Below the pieces are notes generated by a model. That model was not told where the DNA came from. It searched no databases and saw nothing but the letters and a program-made list of their open reading frames with translations. Position numbers and translations under genes: made by a program. Shown piece by piece: positions 55,583 to 64,000 of a DNA stretch of 64,000 bases; the stretch's first letter is position 1; the number at the start of each line of letters is the position of its first letter. The stretch comes from Cristatella mucedo (lineage: Eukaryota > Bryozoa > Phylactolaemata > Cristatellidae): the NCBI GenBank assembly GCA_009760855.2, contig WPIO01000001.1, positions 22,488,001 through 22,552,000 of the forward strand, read 5' to 3'.

Positions 55583-56044
55583 ATGTTTTCGGTAACGGAC
55601 TTTAGTGATGCGATTGCTACAAGGCAACAAAAGCAATTGGCGAACATAAGCAAATCAAATTCGCTCTCGGTCAAATTTCAGGTTGCCTTCTCGAGACAGC
55701 TGCAGCAAATGTACATCTGGCCACAAGTTAGTAATGTAACGTCTACTGACCAGCCATGCAAGCTACCATGCTTGCGTTATGAAATAAAAACTGAACTGGA
55801 AAATCAATCACGGGTAATGAATGAATGCTGTGCTCATAATATCGCCTTACTTCATGCTAAAGCGAAGGAAACAGCTCTACAAGTGTACCGACTAGATAGT
55901 CCAATAGAAATACGTATCATGGCCAAAAGTCTTAGTTTGTTGACCACAGCGTTCGCAAGAGCAAGAACCCAGAGGCACTCTGTCTTACCTCAGAAATTAG
56001 GAATCAAAATACTAAAACCTCCAGTTCTGGCTAGCAAATTTTAG
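55583..56044 (+). CDS. Unrecognised 153-residue ORF (array unit 2)
   Basis: ATG to TAG, 462 nt, with an in-frame stop 24 bases upstream. The peptide is hydrophilic and helix-prone with four Cys in the middle (STDQPCKLPCLRYEIK; RVMNECCAHNIALL) and a basic C-terminus (FARARTQRHSVLPQKL). No signal peptide, membrane span or known domain recognised. Its copy at 61915-62376 differs by three bases. Two change residues (His/Asn, Gly/Glu) and one is silent. That shows recency, not selection. Strand is opposite to the module ORF. Confidence 0.38.
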   Translation: MFSVTDFSDAIATRQQKQLANISKSNSLSVKFQVAFSRQLQQMYIWPQVSNVTSTDQPCKLPCLRYEIKTELENQSRVMNECCAHNIALLHAKAKETALQVYRLDSPIEIRIMAKSLSLLTTAFARARTQRHSVLPQKLGIKILKPPVLASKF

Positions 56045-57026
56045 GCCCGAGCATAGCGTTTGCAAAGATAAAAGCTATAGCGATAGTCTGAGCCGCCTCA
56101 CCCATTGCGAGTCGATCTGAAAATAACTACTACTTTGGTACTACAATTTATACCGATTCAGGCGCTAAGAAGATTTGCAAAACCCAGCTGGGACAACCAA
56201 CATTGATTAGTAAAATAGCATAAAGGCTGAATAAGCGTAGTGGTAGCGTGTATTGTTTACATTTTTCAAAATAGCCAGACCAAATTCCACACGAGTGAAC
56301 TAAACTCAAAATTATGTCACTCTCAATCTACCAACAATATATTTCAAGGCTTCAGTCTGATAAACCTGTCTGTTGACAAAAATTCGATTACAAAAATGTC
56401 CAAAAACCGATGCGACCACAAACACGTCTGTATAACATCGTTAATTACACCGATAGAGTTATGACCAGTTTAAAACATATCTCTTTATTGTTTACTGTAG
56501 TACGTTAGAAATTGCGTGTCAATGGACATCTAAACGCTTGCTCCTTATAGCTGAGTCCCAATGTGGCATGGCCTAACCAAAAACACCTACGGCGGCCTTG
56601 GTTTCGCACGATGTTTGTAATCTACCTGTTAAGTGAATGCCAATTACCGTTGCCCTCTCTTAATTCTAATGCATTTCTAGATACGGCTGCTATTTCTAGG
56701 CTTGGTAAGTTATTGATAAAAACTGGCCAACCTGCAGCAGCCTCAGCGGTCAACACCGGCAGGCCAGGGTCCAGCACGTTTGCTATTCCCTAGGATTGTC
56801 TAGTGCTGCCCTGGGCGCTCTCCTCCAAGCCCCTCAGCTATATACTCAAACTTAGTTATTATAAGGCATTATTATAACCCCTGTGACCAATTTTAATGTT
56901 TGTCTTTTAATTTTCGCTCATAGACTTGGCTAATATTGATTCCTTACCGACCATAACCGAAGCATTCCCTACAGGCTAATCCTTCTTTCATAGCCTCAGA
57001 TTGAATGCAAATAATAGAGGTTCCAG

Positions 57027-58425
57027 TATTCTTGCTGACTTCTCCCCAATTTCGAAACGGCTGGCAGTCCCTCGAAGCTGTCTTTCGAATCTTTTGCATG
57101 GTGTTCATCCCACAACGAGCGACCAATGCTGAAACTGGTCAATCACCATCCTCAGTTACCAAGTCCTTCTTTGTCTCATCAGATTTTCCGTTCTCATTTC
57201 GATTCCGTGTGCATGAAATCGATCTTTCTTCGTTATGAGTGATTTTAACGTTTATTTTTAACGACTCATCTAATATCTCTCAGCAACAGAGCTCCTGCAT
57301 TGAATGACTCATTTTTTCATTTGGTTCTCGTGCATGACCTAACTCACATCAAGGGTCACAAACGCGGCATAGTTTGCTCCTAGTCCTCTATACTATCGTC
57401 ACCTATTGTTTCCGAGTTCTCCTTATGTGACTACTTGTGGATTTCATTCAGTTTAAATTAGAATAGAATGCTATAGAATATAACACGTATTATGCTATAG
57501 AATGTAACAAGGGTAGAAGGTTGTAACACGAAAATTGGCTGACATACTCAACGAGTATACACCTCTATCTAAGCTCACTGCCTGCCCTCGCCCAGATTAC
57601 CTGTGGTTTGCCATCTACATTAAACTAGCTAGGTCTATTAAACGAAAGCTTGAGCCAGCATATATAAGATCAAGATTGTGTGTCCGTCAAAAGGCATACG
57701 GGGTCTAACGTAGATTGTACAAAACCATCCTAGCTATGGCAAAGTCTATCTTCCATAAAAATATGGTCGAGTCACAGATGTAAAATCCAAAAATGCTGAT
57801 GTCTACCGTATACCATCTCTTTAACCTCTTCTCCAGATTAGGTCCTAGCCTATTAATCTATGCGAGGATAAAGATAATCGCTTCTCTAGATTTTTTGTCG
57901 GACAGATATGCAAGATGCAAGCGTTCGTCCCTAACGTAGTAGCATCCCTTATGTCGTCCTGTCCCTCGATACCAACTCCTCAGAATGTCAGTCCCTCAAC
58001 TCGGTGCAGTAGCTCAATGACTACATTCAAGAAGGCTACAAGTGACCTGATCCTGAAAGGCATCTGCATGCAAAGCAAACAAGAGCTACAGTACTTTAGA
58101 CCCTATACGCACTGTCCAACTTCAATGATACATTGAAGTAAACCTCATAGCTTTCATATCTAAGTCAAAATGCAGGCAAATAACGAGTCTCAGCTGCAGC
58201 AGTTTCGTTGAGTCAAAAGGCCACTACTAGTGGCACTCTCTATGCAGTGCCTCTGCTTGATATAGACTTACTATGCATGTTGTAGGAAATCAATCTAGAG
58301 CTTCAAAGTAACTTTTCATCTTCAATAACTCTTGCAAAAAATCCTTATGATTACAGATCGACCAGCTATAGGCCAATATCGGCACTCTTTGCTATCCTTC
58401 TACTCTTCCTCCTGATAAATTATTC
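57027..58425 (+). mobile_element. LINE-derived part of array unit 2
   Basis: Near-identical duplicate of 50270-51660 (for example 57570-58400 matches 50815-51645 almost base for base). Same truncation point in the SxYRPxS segment. Followed by a SINE2 head remnant (58465-58535, minus). Confidence 0.85.
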
Positions 58426-58889
58426 TCAAGCAGCACTTCAGTGAACGTAAGAAAACGCGATGTTGACAATCAAATACGTTCACCTTGACCTTGATCTGGG
58501 CGAGCACCCATACCCCTAAGCCGATCCAGCACGGTATGAAAAATCGAGGAGATGTAATTATAACCCTGATCGCTCTCTTATTTTCTGATCTGCGTAAAGA
58601 CCAAGGCTTCCCGAGAGAGTCAGTCATAAGTAAAGAAGCGACATATTGTCATCATAGTAAAACTTGTTCAAGAGGTATTTCTTTGGTTCAACGCGTTACG
58701 TCCGGTGGACTGTCTTAAGCCCGCGATAGTCATCGTCAGCTCCCGAAAAACGGCCAATAGCTGGGTGATCCAAATCTTTGCACGCGGTTCTTCACCTCTC
58801 TCTCGGCGCATGGCTGCATCTGCCTGCGGCTTCTACCAGGGAAAATTTACCGCTTTGAAGATCATCGCAAAACGTTTAATTAAGGATCA

Positions 58890-59573
58890 CTAGTGCGAAC
58901 GTGCCGCTGCCGAGGCGGTCAACTGCTGAGACTGTTCGCTAGTCCGTTCCCAGTTGCTTTGTATGCTGAGCTCGTCCAGCTCCCGAAGAAGTCTAGCGAA
59001 GCTCCACAGGCGGTCGCCACTGAGCACCACGCCCAGCTCACTCGCGGCTAGAGTCGGCGAATGGCATTTCCCGGGCAAAGTTAATAACGTTGATCTCAGT
59101 TTCAAATTATTGCATGAGGTGCTTCGGAGTGGCTTGACGTCCGCTTGGTAGACGACATTGTCACATCCATCGTGCTCGTCGCACCTCACATGGACCAGGC
59201 TGTCGAATCTTACCCTTTTCTTCGACGGAAGCTCACCTTCAGCACGTCGCTTTCGCAGTGCGGGTCGTCGTTCAGGACTAATGTACTCGGGATCGGGTAC
59301 TACTATTTTGGAAAGACATTTGCTCTCTCCGATTGATGTGCCAAATTTTGACGGACTGAACTGACATTTTTGGCCTTCTGTGGTGCTCAACCGTTGAGCT
59401 AGTTCCTCGGTGGTTGATCGTTCAGGATTCGTGCACTCGGGATCGGTCACATCACTTTTACAACGATAATTGCCATCTCCCATCGATTTGGTGCATTTTG
59501 ACGAACCGAACTGATATTTCTGGCTTATTGTGGCACTGAACCATCGAGCTACTTCCGAGATACCTGAAAATGG
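58890..59573 (-). CDS. Array protein, two modules fused to downstream ORF (unit 3)
   Basis: Two modules (PDPEY-encoding positions about 59441 and 59291), the basic region and the C-x-EHDGC cluster, as in unit 2. A one-base insertion near 59055 (GCCGACTCTAGCC versus GCCGTTCTAGCC, minus strand) removes the stop. The frame then continues into the second ORF (SELGVVLSGDRLWSFARLLR, ELDELSIQSNWERTSEQSQQ). This gives one 228-codon frame counting the upstream ATG. Whether fusion or separation is ancestral is not decidable here. Confidence 0.48.
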   Translation of the reverse strand, partial: PFSGISEVARWFSATISQKYQFGSSKCTKSMGDGNYRCKSDVTDPECTNPERSTTEELAQRLSTTEGQKCQFSPSKFGTSIGESKCLSKIVVPDPEYISPERRPALRKRRAEGELPSKKRVRFDSLVHVRCDEHDGCDNVVYQADVKPLRSTSCNNLKLRSTLLTLPGKCHSPTLAASELGVVLSGDRLWSFARLLRELDELSIQSNWERTSEQSQQLTASAAARSH

Positions 59574-60337
59574 CATAACCAGAATGTAATTATTTAATTA
59601 ATCCAAATGAAAGGTGGAAGCAGTCCGGTTGATTAGAGGAGACAACCAGGATTTGGCTTTTCATCACGGCTGCTTTTAATTTATATAAAGCATGAGTTAA
59701 TATTTTCAAAAACCAACGTCTGTGACGACACAATAGGGGCTGCCAAAGTCACCATCATGCGCCAAAAAATAATGTTCATCTTTTTATGATGACGTAAAGC
59801 AGCAAATAGGAAGGATGACGACTTCCAAAGGGCAGTCTAACCGAGCAGTTCTCACTATTTTCGAACGGTTAACACATTTGTGTTTCTGGGCATGCGCAGA
59901 TCCTTGCTTACTGCAGGATTCCACGCTGAAATCCTGCTGGCTGTACTTGCTCTCGCCTGGCTTCGCAAAGTGCAATCAATTCTCTCTCGCCGTGCCATCT
60001 ATCAAATTTAGGTAAATAGATCTCTTTCATGCCCAATCCACAGTCGGATCCGAGACTGACGTAGCCCGTGAAGTTGGTTCGCCTGTGGCACACAAGGCAC
60101 TTGACTCTTAAATATTGGTGGAAGACCCTTGGCATCTGTAAGCCCTCGTTTCAGTGGGTAATAATGGATTGCCTGCAGCACTACTCGAACCCGCGACTTG
60201 GGTCAACGTAGCCACCAGCATCCAAAGACACTTCTTCATTAGCAACGGATACGGTTTCTAACGTTTAGTCACGGACTCTCTACATTATTGATGAGAGCTC
60301 AAGACTGGTTTTGCAGCGACCTGATGAAAGTGAGGAG

Positions 60338-60342
<5 letters not shown>

Positions 60343-60417
<75 letters not shown>
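60343..60417. repeat. (CT)n microsatellite, array unit 3
   Basis: About 75 bp of uninterrupted CT, much longer than the equivalent tracts in units 1 and 2. The Ser-Leu ORF here is an artefact. Confidence 0.97.
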
Positions 60418-60419
<2 letters not shown>

Positions 60420-61280
60420 TCTAGATTTCCGGACTCAATTCTCCCACTCTCTTCTCCCTCCACGATGTACAGCAGTTTAACACCAAGCCCACGGTACGCA
60501 TTTTAAGCTTTAAAACATTTGTTCACCGGCCGTAACTCCTGCAGCAGTTTCAAAGGACATGAACTATTAGTTGTATCCATATCTCGTGTGAGACCTGTTC
60601 CGTGAAATAATGTTACTAGCTAAAATAATGAAACACGAGGCTTATATTCATCGCCTGACTAGTTTTGCAAACAAGCCCGGGTCTCTCGCCTGCCATCAGC
60701 AGGACTTGAATGCGCAGCTGAACGTCTCTGCTGTGGTAGCCTCCGGCCTGAGCGGAGGCTACCTGTCGCTGTAGTCGCTGCTACAAACTGGGGGGGGGGG
60801 TGTGAAACGACGCCACGCTGCCGTCTCGACGAGTCGGCGCTCTGTAATATTAAAGTGACTATTTTGACTAGAGAGCCTCGCTGCCGCTGGGGCCTGCAGC
60901 AGCGCATGTCTTCATAGAAGCACACCCAAATTACGTTGATGTGTGACGCCTTGATGTGATGCCTTGCTGATGTGGCCGTCAGCACCATCGGTGCCGCCTA
61001 TTGACGACCCAGCTTGTGGCATTGGAGAGAAATGTTAAAATTCTATGTCATTCAAATTGTGACATCCACAGCGATAGCTAGCGGCAGCTGTTCTCAAACT
61101 TCAACTTGCAGGAGCAGGCTGTCATTTGCCGTAAATTATCAGTCGAGTTTCGAGCTTCGAACGACTCAGCTTCGGTATAGACTTCGAGCCAGAGAAGTGT
61201 AGCCAATGGCTAGTGCTGTAAGCACGTATCTTTCACAAGCTGTCGATTAGGCGGCTCTACGCTAAGAAAATAAACCTTCC

Positions 61281-61461
61281 GGTGAGCCGCGATGGCAGAG
61301 TAGGTTAGGTGGTTGCTCTTTACGACTTTGGTCTCGAGGTCGTGAGTTCGAATCCTGCGGTGGGCGATCCTTTATTTACGCTGAATGCAGAGGTGATAGC
61401 CGACAATTCTCTTTTGCGCTACACAAAAGATACATTTAAATCAGCTAGTATAATTATTACT
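61281..61461 (+). mobile_element. SINE1 copy, array unit 3
   Basis: GGTGAGCCGCGATGGCAGAG, GGTTGCTCTTTACGACTTTG, intact B box GAGTTCGAATCC, GGTGGGCGATCCTTTATTTA, tail TTAAATCAGCTAGTATAATT. Same insertion as 54945-55130. Confidence 0.9.
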
Positions 61462-61914
61462 ATATTCATGTATGTGGGCTCTTTATTACAGCAGGGCTGG
61501 GTAACGCCAGCAACCACTGACCACCCCAGTGCTTGCCAGCGACGACGCCAATCTGTCAAGGTCAGACATACCGAACCCACCAACATCTGTCTTGTTGTGG
61601 CAAGGACAAAGACATAGGACACTTCTCTCCCGCCGTTTAGGCTAAGCGGATACACCCTTCTCCACCTGTCGTTTGGCCTGATCGAACCACCTCTCTCTGT
61701 CTCCGTCTCTTTACCACGGTGGCTAAAGAAATAGTACCGACCTGGGTATATTTTAGTAACCGCCAGCAAACGCACGCACCAACCCAACCGTCAATTCTTG
61801 TTGGGATCAAGAAATCAGCGTGTGCGACTTTCCAGCTGCACTTCATGGCACCAGCTCTACCAGTGCTTTCCAACTTTCAGCGATGACTCCTGAGCTAGCA
61901 TTGCTAATCGAGCA

Positions 61915-62376
61915 ATGTTTTCGGTAACGGACTTTAGTGATGCGATTGCTACAAGGCAACAAAAGCAATTGGCGAACATAAGCAAATCAAATTCGCTCTC
62001 GGTCAAATTTCAGGTTGCCTTCTCGAGACAGCTGCAGCAAATGTACATCTGGCCACAAGTTAGTAATGTAACGTCTACTGACCAGCCATGCAAGCTACCA
62101 TGCTTGCGTTATGAAATAAAAACTGAACTGGAAAATCAATCACGGGTAATGAATGAATGCTGTGCTCATAATATCGCCTTACTTAATGCTAAAGCGAAGG
62201 AAACAGCTCTACAAGTGTACCGACTAGATAGTCCAATAGAAATACGTATCATGGCCAAAAGTCTTAGTTTGTTGACCACAGCGTTCGCAAGAGCCAGAAC
62301 CCAGAGGCACTCTGTCTTACCTCAGAAATTAGAAATCAAAATACTAAAACCTCCAGTTCTGGCTAGCAAATTTTAG
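61915..62376 (+). CDS. Unrecognised 153-residue ORF (array unit 3)
   Basis: Second copy of the 55583-56044 ORF, full length, with Asn for His in the ALLNAKAKETA segment and Glu for Gly in KLEIKI. Flanking DNA is equally similar on both sides, so the ORF is not preferentially conserved over its surroundings. Unit 1 has lost the corresponding segment. Confidence 0.38.
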   Translation: MFSVTDFSDAIATRQQKQLANISKSNSLSVKFQVAFSRQLQQMYIWPQVSNVTSTDQPCKLPCLRYEIKTELENQSRVMNECCAHNIALLNAKAKETALQVYRLDSPIEIRIMAKSLSLLTTAFARARTQRHSVLPQKLEIKILKPPVLASKF

Positions 62377-63126
62377 GCCCGAGCATAGCGTTTGCAAAGA
62401 TGAAAGCTATAGCGATAGTCTGAGCCGCCTCACCCATTGCGAGTCGATCTGAAAATAACTACTTTGGTACTACAATTTATACCGATTCAGGCGCTAAGAA
62501 GATTTGCAAAACCCAGCTGGGACAACCAACATTGATTAGTAAAATAGCATAAAGGCTGAATAAGCGTAGTGGTAGCGTGTATTGTTTACATTTTTCAAAA
62601 TAGCCAGACCAAATTCCACACGAGTGAACTAAACTCAAAATTATGTCACTCTCAATCTACCAACAATATATTTCAAGGCTTCAGTCTGATAAACCTGTCT
62701 GTTGACAAAAATTCGATTACAAAAATGTCCAAAAACCGATGCGACCACAAACACGTCTGTATAACATCGTTAATTACACCGATAGAGTTATGACCAGTTT
62801 AAAACATATCTCTTTATTGTTTACTGTAGTACGTTAGAAATTGCGTGTCAATGGACATCTAAACGCTTACTTCTTATAGCTGAGTCCCAATGTGGCATGG
62901 CCTACCCAAAAACACCTACGGCGGCCTTGGTTTCGCATGACGTTTGTAATCTATCTGTTATCTACATGCAAATTATTGTTGCCCTATCATCGTTCCAATG
63001 CATTTCTAGGTACAATTGCTGTTTCTAGGGTCGATAAATTATTGATAAACAAAATAGGCCAACCCGCAGCAGCCAAGGAGGTCGAAACTGACAGGCCACG
63101 ACCCCTACACGTTTGCCATTCCATAG

Positions 63127-64000
63127 GACAATTCGCCGCGGGCCATTCGTCGTGGACATTTCGTAACAGATATTTCGGAGCGGAAAATGTGGAGCAGGAT
63201 ATTTAAAACATATCTATTTGCAACTTAAACGAATTTTTTTTAATAATCATGTTTAATAGAACTCCAATACCGTATAAAATAAAGTTTATTTAGCTTACTC
63301 CAAAAAAGTCATAGCAAATACCTGCAACTCATGCACAAAGTCACATTTATAAATGTTACCAGTATACTAAATTTTATTCCATTAAATTAATGTCGTGACT
63401 ACATCCACACGAGTAATCAATTGATGAACAATTTTCGTAATGTAACACAACCGTTCGCAATCGACGATCCAGGTCTCAATAATTCTTTTTCCTCAGAGGA
63501 GGATCTTCACCAGCAAGTAGACGTTCGACGACCAGTTGATTTGTGTTCTGTTCCTTCAGAAGTTTTACTATAAACCTCGACAGAGTTGGGTGAGCTATTT
63601 GCACTGACCGTGCAAATGCACTGTGCCATCCTTCTACTGCGTTGTTAGTTCGAGGAGTATCGTCACGCACAGCTTGGTAGCCATCCCAGATGTCGGATGA
63701 AAACATAGCAACAGCTCGTTGTCGTCGTCGTCGTCGTCTTTCAACGAAAGTATCTTCGAAGTAGTTGAGTAGTTGGTCAACTTCTGGAAATAAATCGAGC
63801 TCTATCAGTTCTTCATAAACACGAACTTTATCGTTGTTTGGAACATAAGCCAGAGCGACCAGCATTCTGATGTGCATCGCATATTCGGGTTTGGTGTTGT
63901 GTATCCCTGCCTATCCATATTCTTCAACTTTACGCCAGATGCAATGTCCAAAATGGAAATGGCAGCCATGAATCTGTGGCTGGAAGACGCTTGTGAACGC
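63127..64000 (-). mobile_element. Mutator-like (MULE) DNA transposon, left part
   Basis: Array unit 3 is interrupted after CATTCCATA. The new sequence begins GGACAATTCGCCGCGGG and contains serial variants of a (G)GxCAATTCGxCG motif (CCATTCGTCGTGGACATTTC), as in terminal inverted repeats of metazoan MULEs. The transposase gene (minus, C-terminus toward this end) starts 350 bp further in. The right end and target duplication lie outside the window. Confidence 0.75.
63476..64000 (-). pseudogene. MULE-domain transposase, C-terminal part, one in-frame stop
   Basis: Cut-and-paste transposase of the Mutator-like superfamily (RNase H-like catalytic fold). From the right edge the minus strand reads QIHGCHFHFGHCIWRKVEEY, then a TAG at 63911-63913. 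It continues HNTKPEYAMHIRMLVALAYV, ELDLFPEVDQLLNYFEDTFV, an Arg run, MFSSDIWDGYQAVRDDTPRT, NNAVEGWHSAFARSVQIAHP and stop at 63476. The CxFHFxxxxWRK segment, the R-L-ALAxVP segment and NNxxEGWH are the usual landmarks of MULE transposases after the second catalytic Asp. The catalytic region proper is outside the window. A single stop and no frameshift in 175 codons suggest recent inactivation, or a sequencing error. Confidence 0.85.

Larger units (their letters stand above)
52065..58560. repeat. Tandem array unit 2 (about 6.5 kb)
   Basis: Complete version: module ORF (52546-53060, minus), tRNA-like fragment (53630-53775), CT-rich tract (53898-53985), GC-rich segment (54200-54480), SINE1 pair (54797-54915 and 54945-55130), 153-codon ORF (55583-56044), then the LINE-derived half (56120-58430), nearly identical to unit 1 at 49360-51660 (offset 6757-6761). 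Confidence 0.93.
58561..63126. repeat. Tandem array unit 3 (cut by a Mutator-like element)
   Basis: Same order as unit 2: module ORF (58890-59573, minus), tRNA-like fragment (60105-60235), (CT)n (60343-60417), SINE1 (61281-61461), 153-codon ORF (61915-62376), then the first 0.7 kb of the 3' half. Similarity stops at about 63126, where the terminal sequence of a Mutator-like element begins. Confidence 0.93.

Noticed and set aside
57005-57238. 77-codon ORF repeated at 50248 and 57005
   Set aside because: It is the decayed LINE-A endonuclease region in a shifted frame, duplicated with the array.
59908-60135. Possible Cys-rich exon (KCLVCHRRTNFTGYVS) upstream of the unit 3 module ORF
   Set aside because: Open only in unit 3; the same frame has stops in units 1 and 2, and it overlaps a tRNA-like fragment.
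62569-62793. 74-codon ORF conserved in three array units (also 49478, 56240)
   Set aside because: Units are nearly identical here at the DNA level including flanks, so conservation says nothing about coding, and the sequence has no domain.
47351-63126. CRISPR-like or prokaryotic repeat system
   Set aside because: The repeats are kilobase units and a coding 150-bp module with no spacers, in split-gene eukaryotic DNA.

Overview
The window is animal (metazoan) nuclear DNA, almost certainly from an invertebrate. The evidence is split genes with GT-AG introns, no bacterial-style gene packing, abundant (TG)n, (CT)n and (TA)n microsatellites, CR1/L2-type LINE debris, tRNA-derived SINEs, a hAT-type MITE and a Mutator-like transposase. 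I cannot name the species from the sequence alone. About 0.9 kb of the 64 kb is confidently host protein-coding; most of the rest is transposon remains.

Two host genes lie head to head around 11.3-11.7 kb. On the plus strand is a complete seven-exon cardiolipin synthase gene (CRLS1, ATG 11654, stop 26155). It encodes 296 residues with an arginine-rich mitochondrial presequence and an intact CDP-alcohol phosphotransferase motif. On the minus strand is the first recognisable exon of glucosamine-6-phosphate N-acetyltransferase (GNPNAT1/GNA1, 9341-9494). Its remaining exons were not found and probably lie beyond the left edge. The roughly 390 bp between the likely start codons is GC-rich, contains a CCAAT box and looks like a bidirectional promoter.

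Repeats, left to right: 1.4-6.0 kb holds two CR1/L2-type LINE copies, one split by a SINE and one by a hAT MITE. The CRLS1 introns hold microsatellites, a 2.4 kb decayed LINE, SINEs and small tandem duplications. The 27-36 kb and 44.5-47.4 kb regions are LINE fragments of at least three subfamilies (called LINE-A, -B and -C here) in both orientations. Two SINE families are visible. SINE1 is a tRNA head plus a unique body. SINE2 is a tRNA head joined directly to the 3' hairpin tail of LINE-A. A diverged 0.9 kb repeat pair occupies 36.7-38.4 and 40.5-41.4 kb. GC-rich, low-complexity sequence lies at 41.4-42.2 and 43.6-44.4 kb.

The most unusual region is 47.35-63.13 kb: three tandem units of about 4.7, 6.5 and 4.6+ kb. 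Each carries, on the minus strand, an unrecognised ORF built from an exactly 150-bp (50-residue) repeated module, with 3, 2 and 2 copies in the three units, followed by a short second ORF. Units 2 and 3 also carry a plus-strand 153-codon ORF that is almost identical between them. A more diverged relative of the 50-residue module, still in frame, lies outside the array at 42.48-42.7 kb. This suggests an uncharacterised protein family rather than chance ORFs. The third unit is cut at about 63.13 kb by a Mutator-like element, whose transposase gene (one in-frame stop visible) runs off the right edge.
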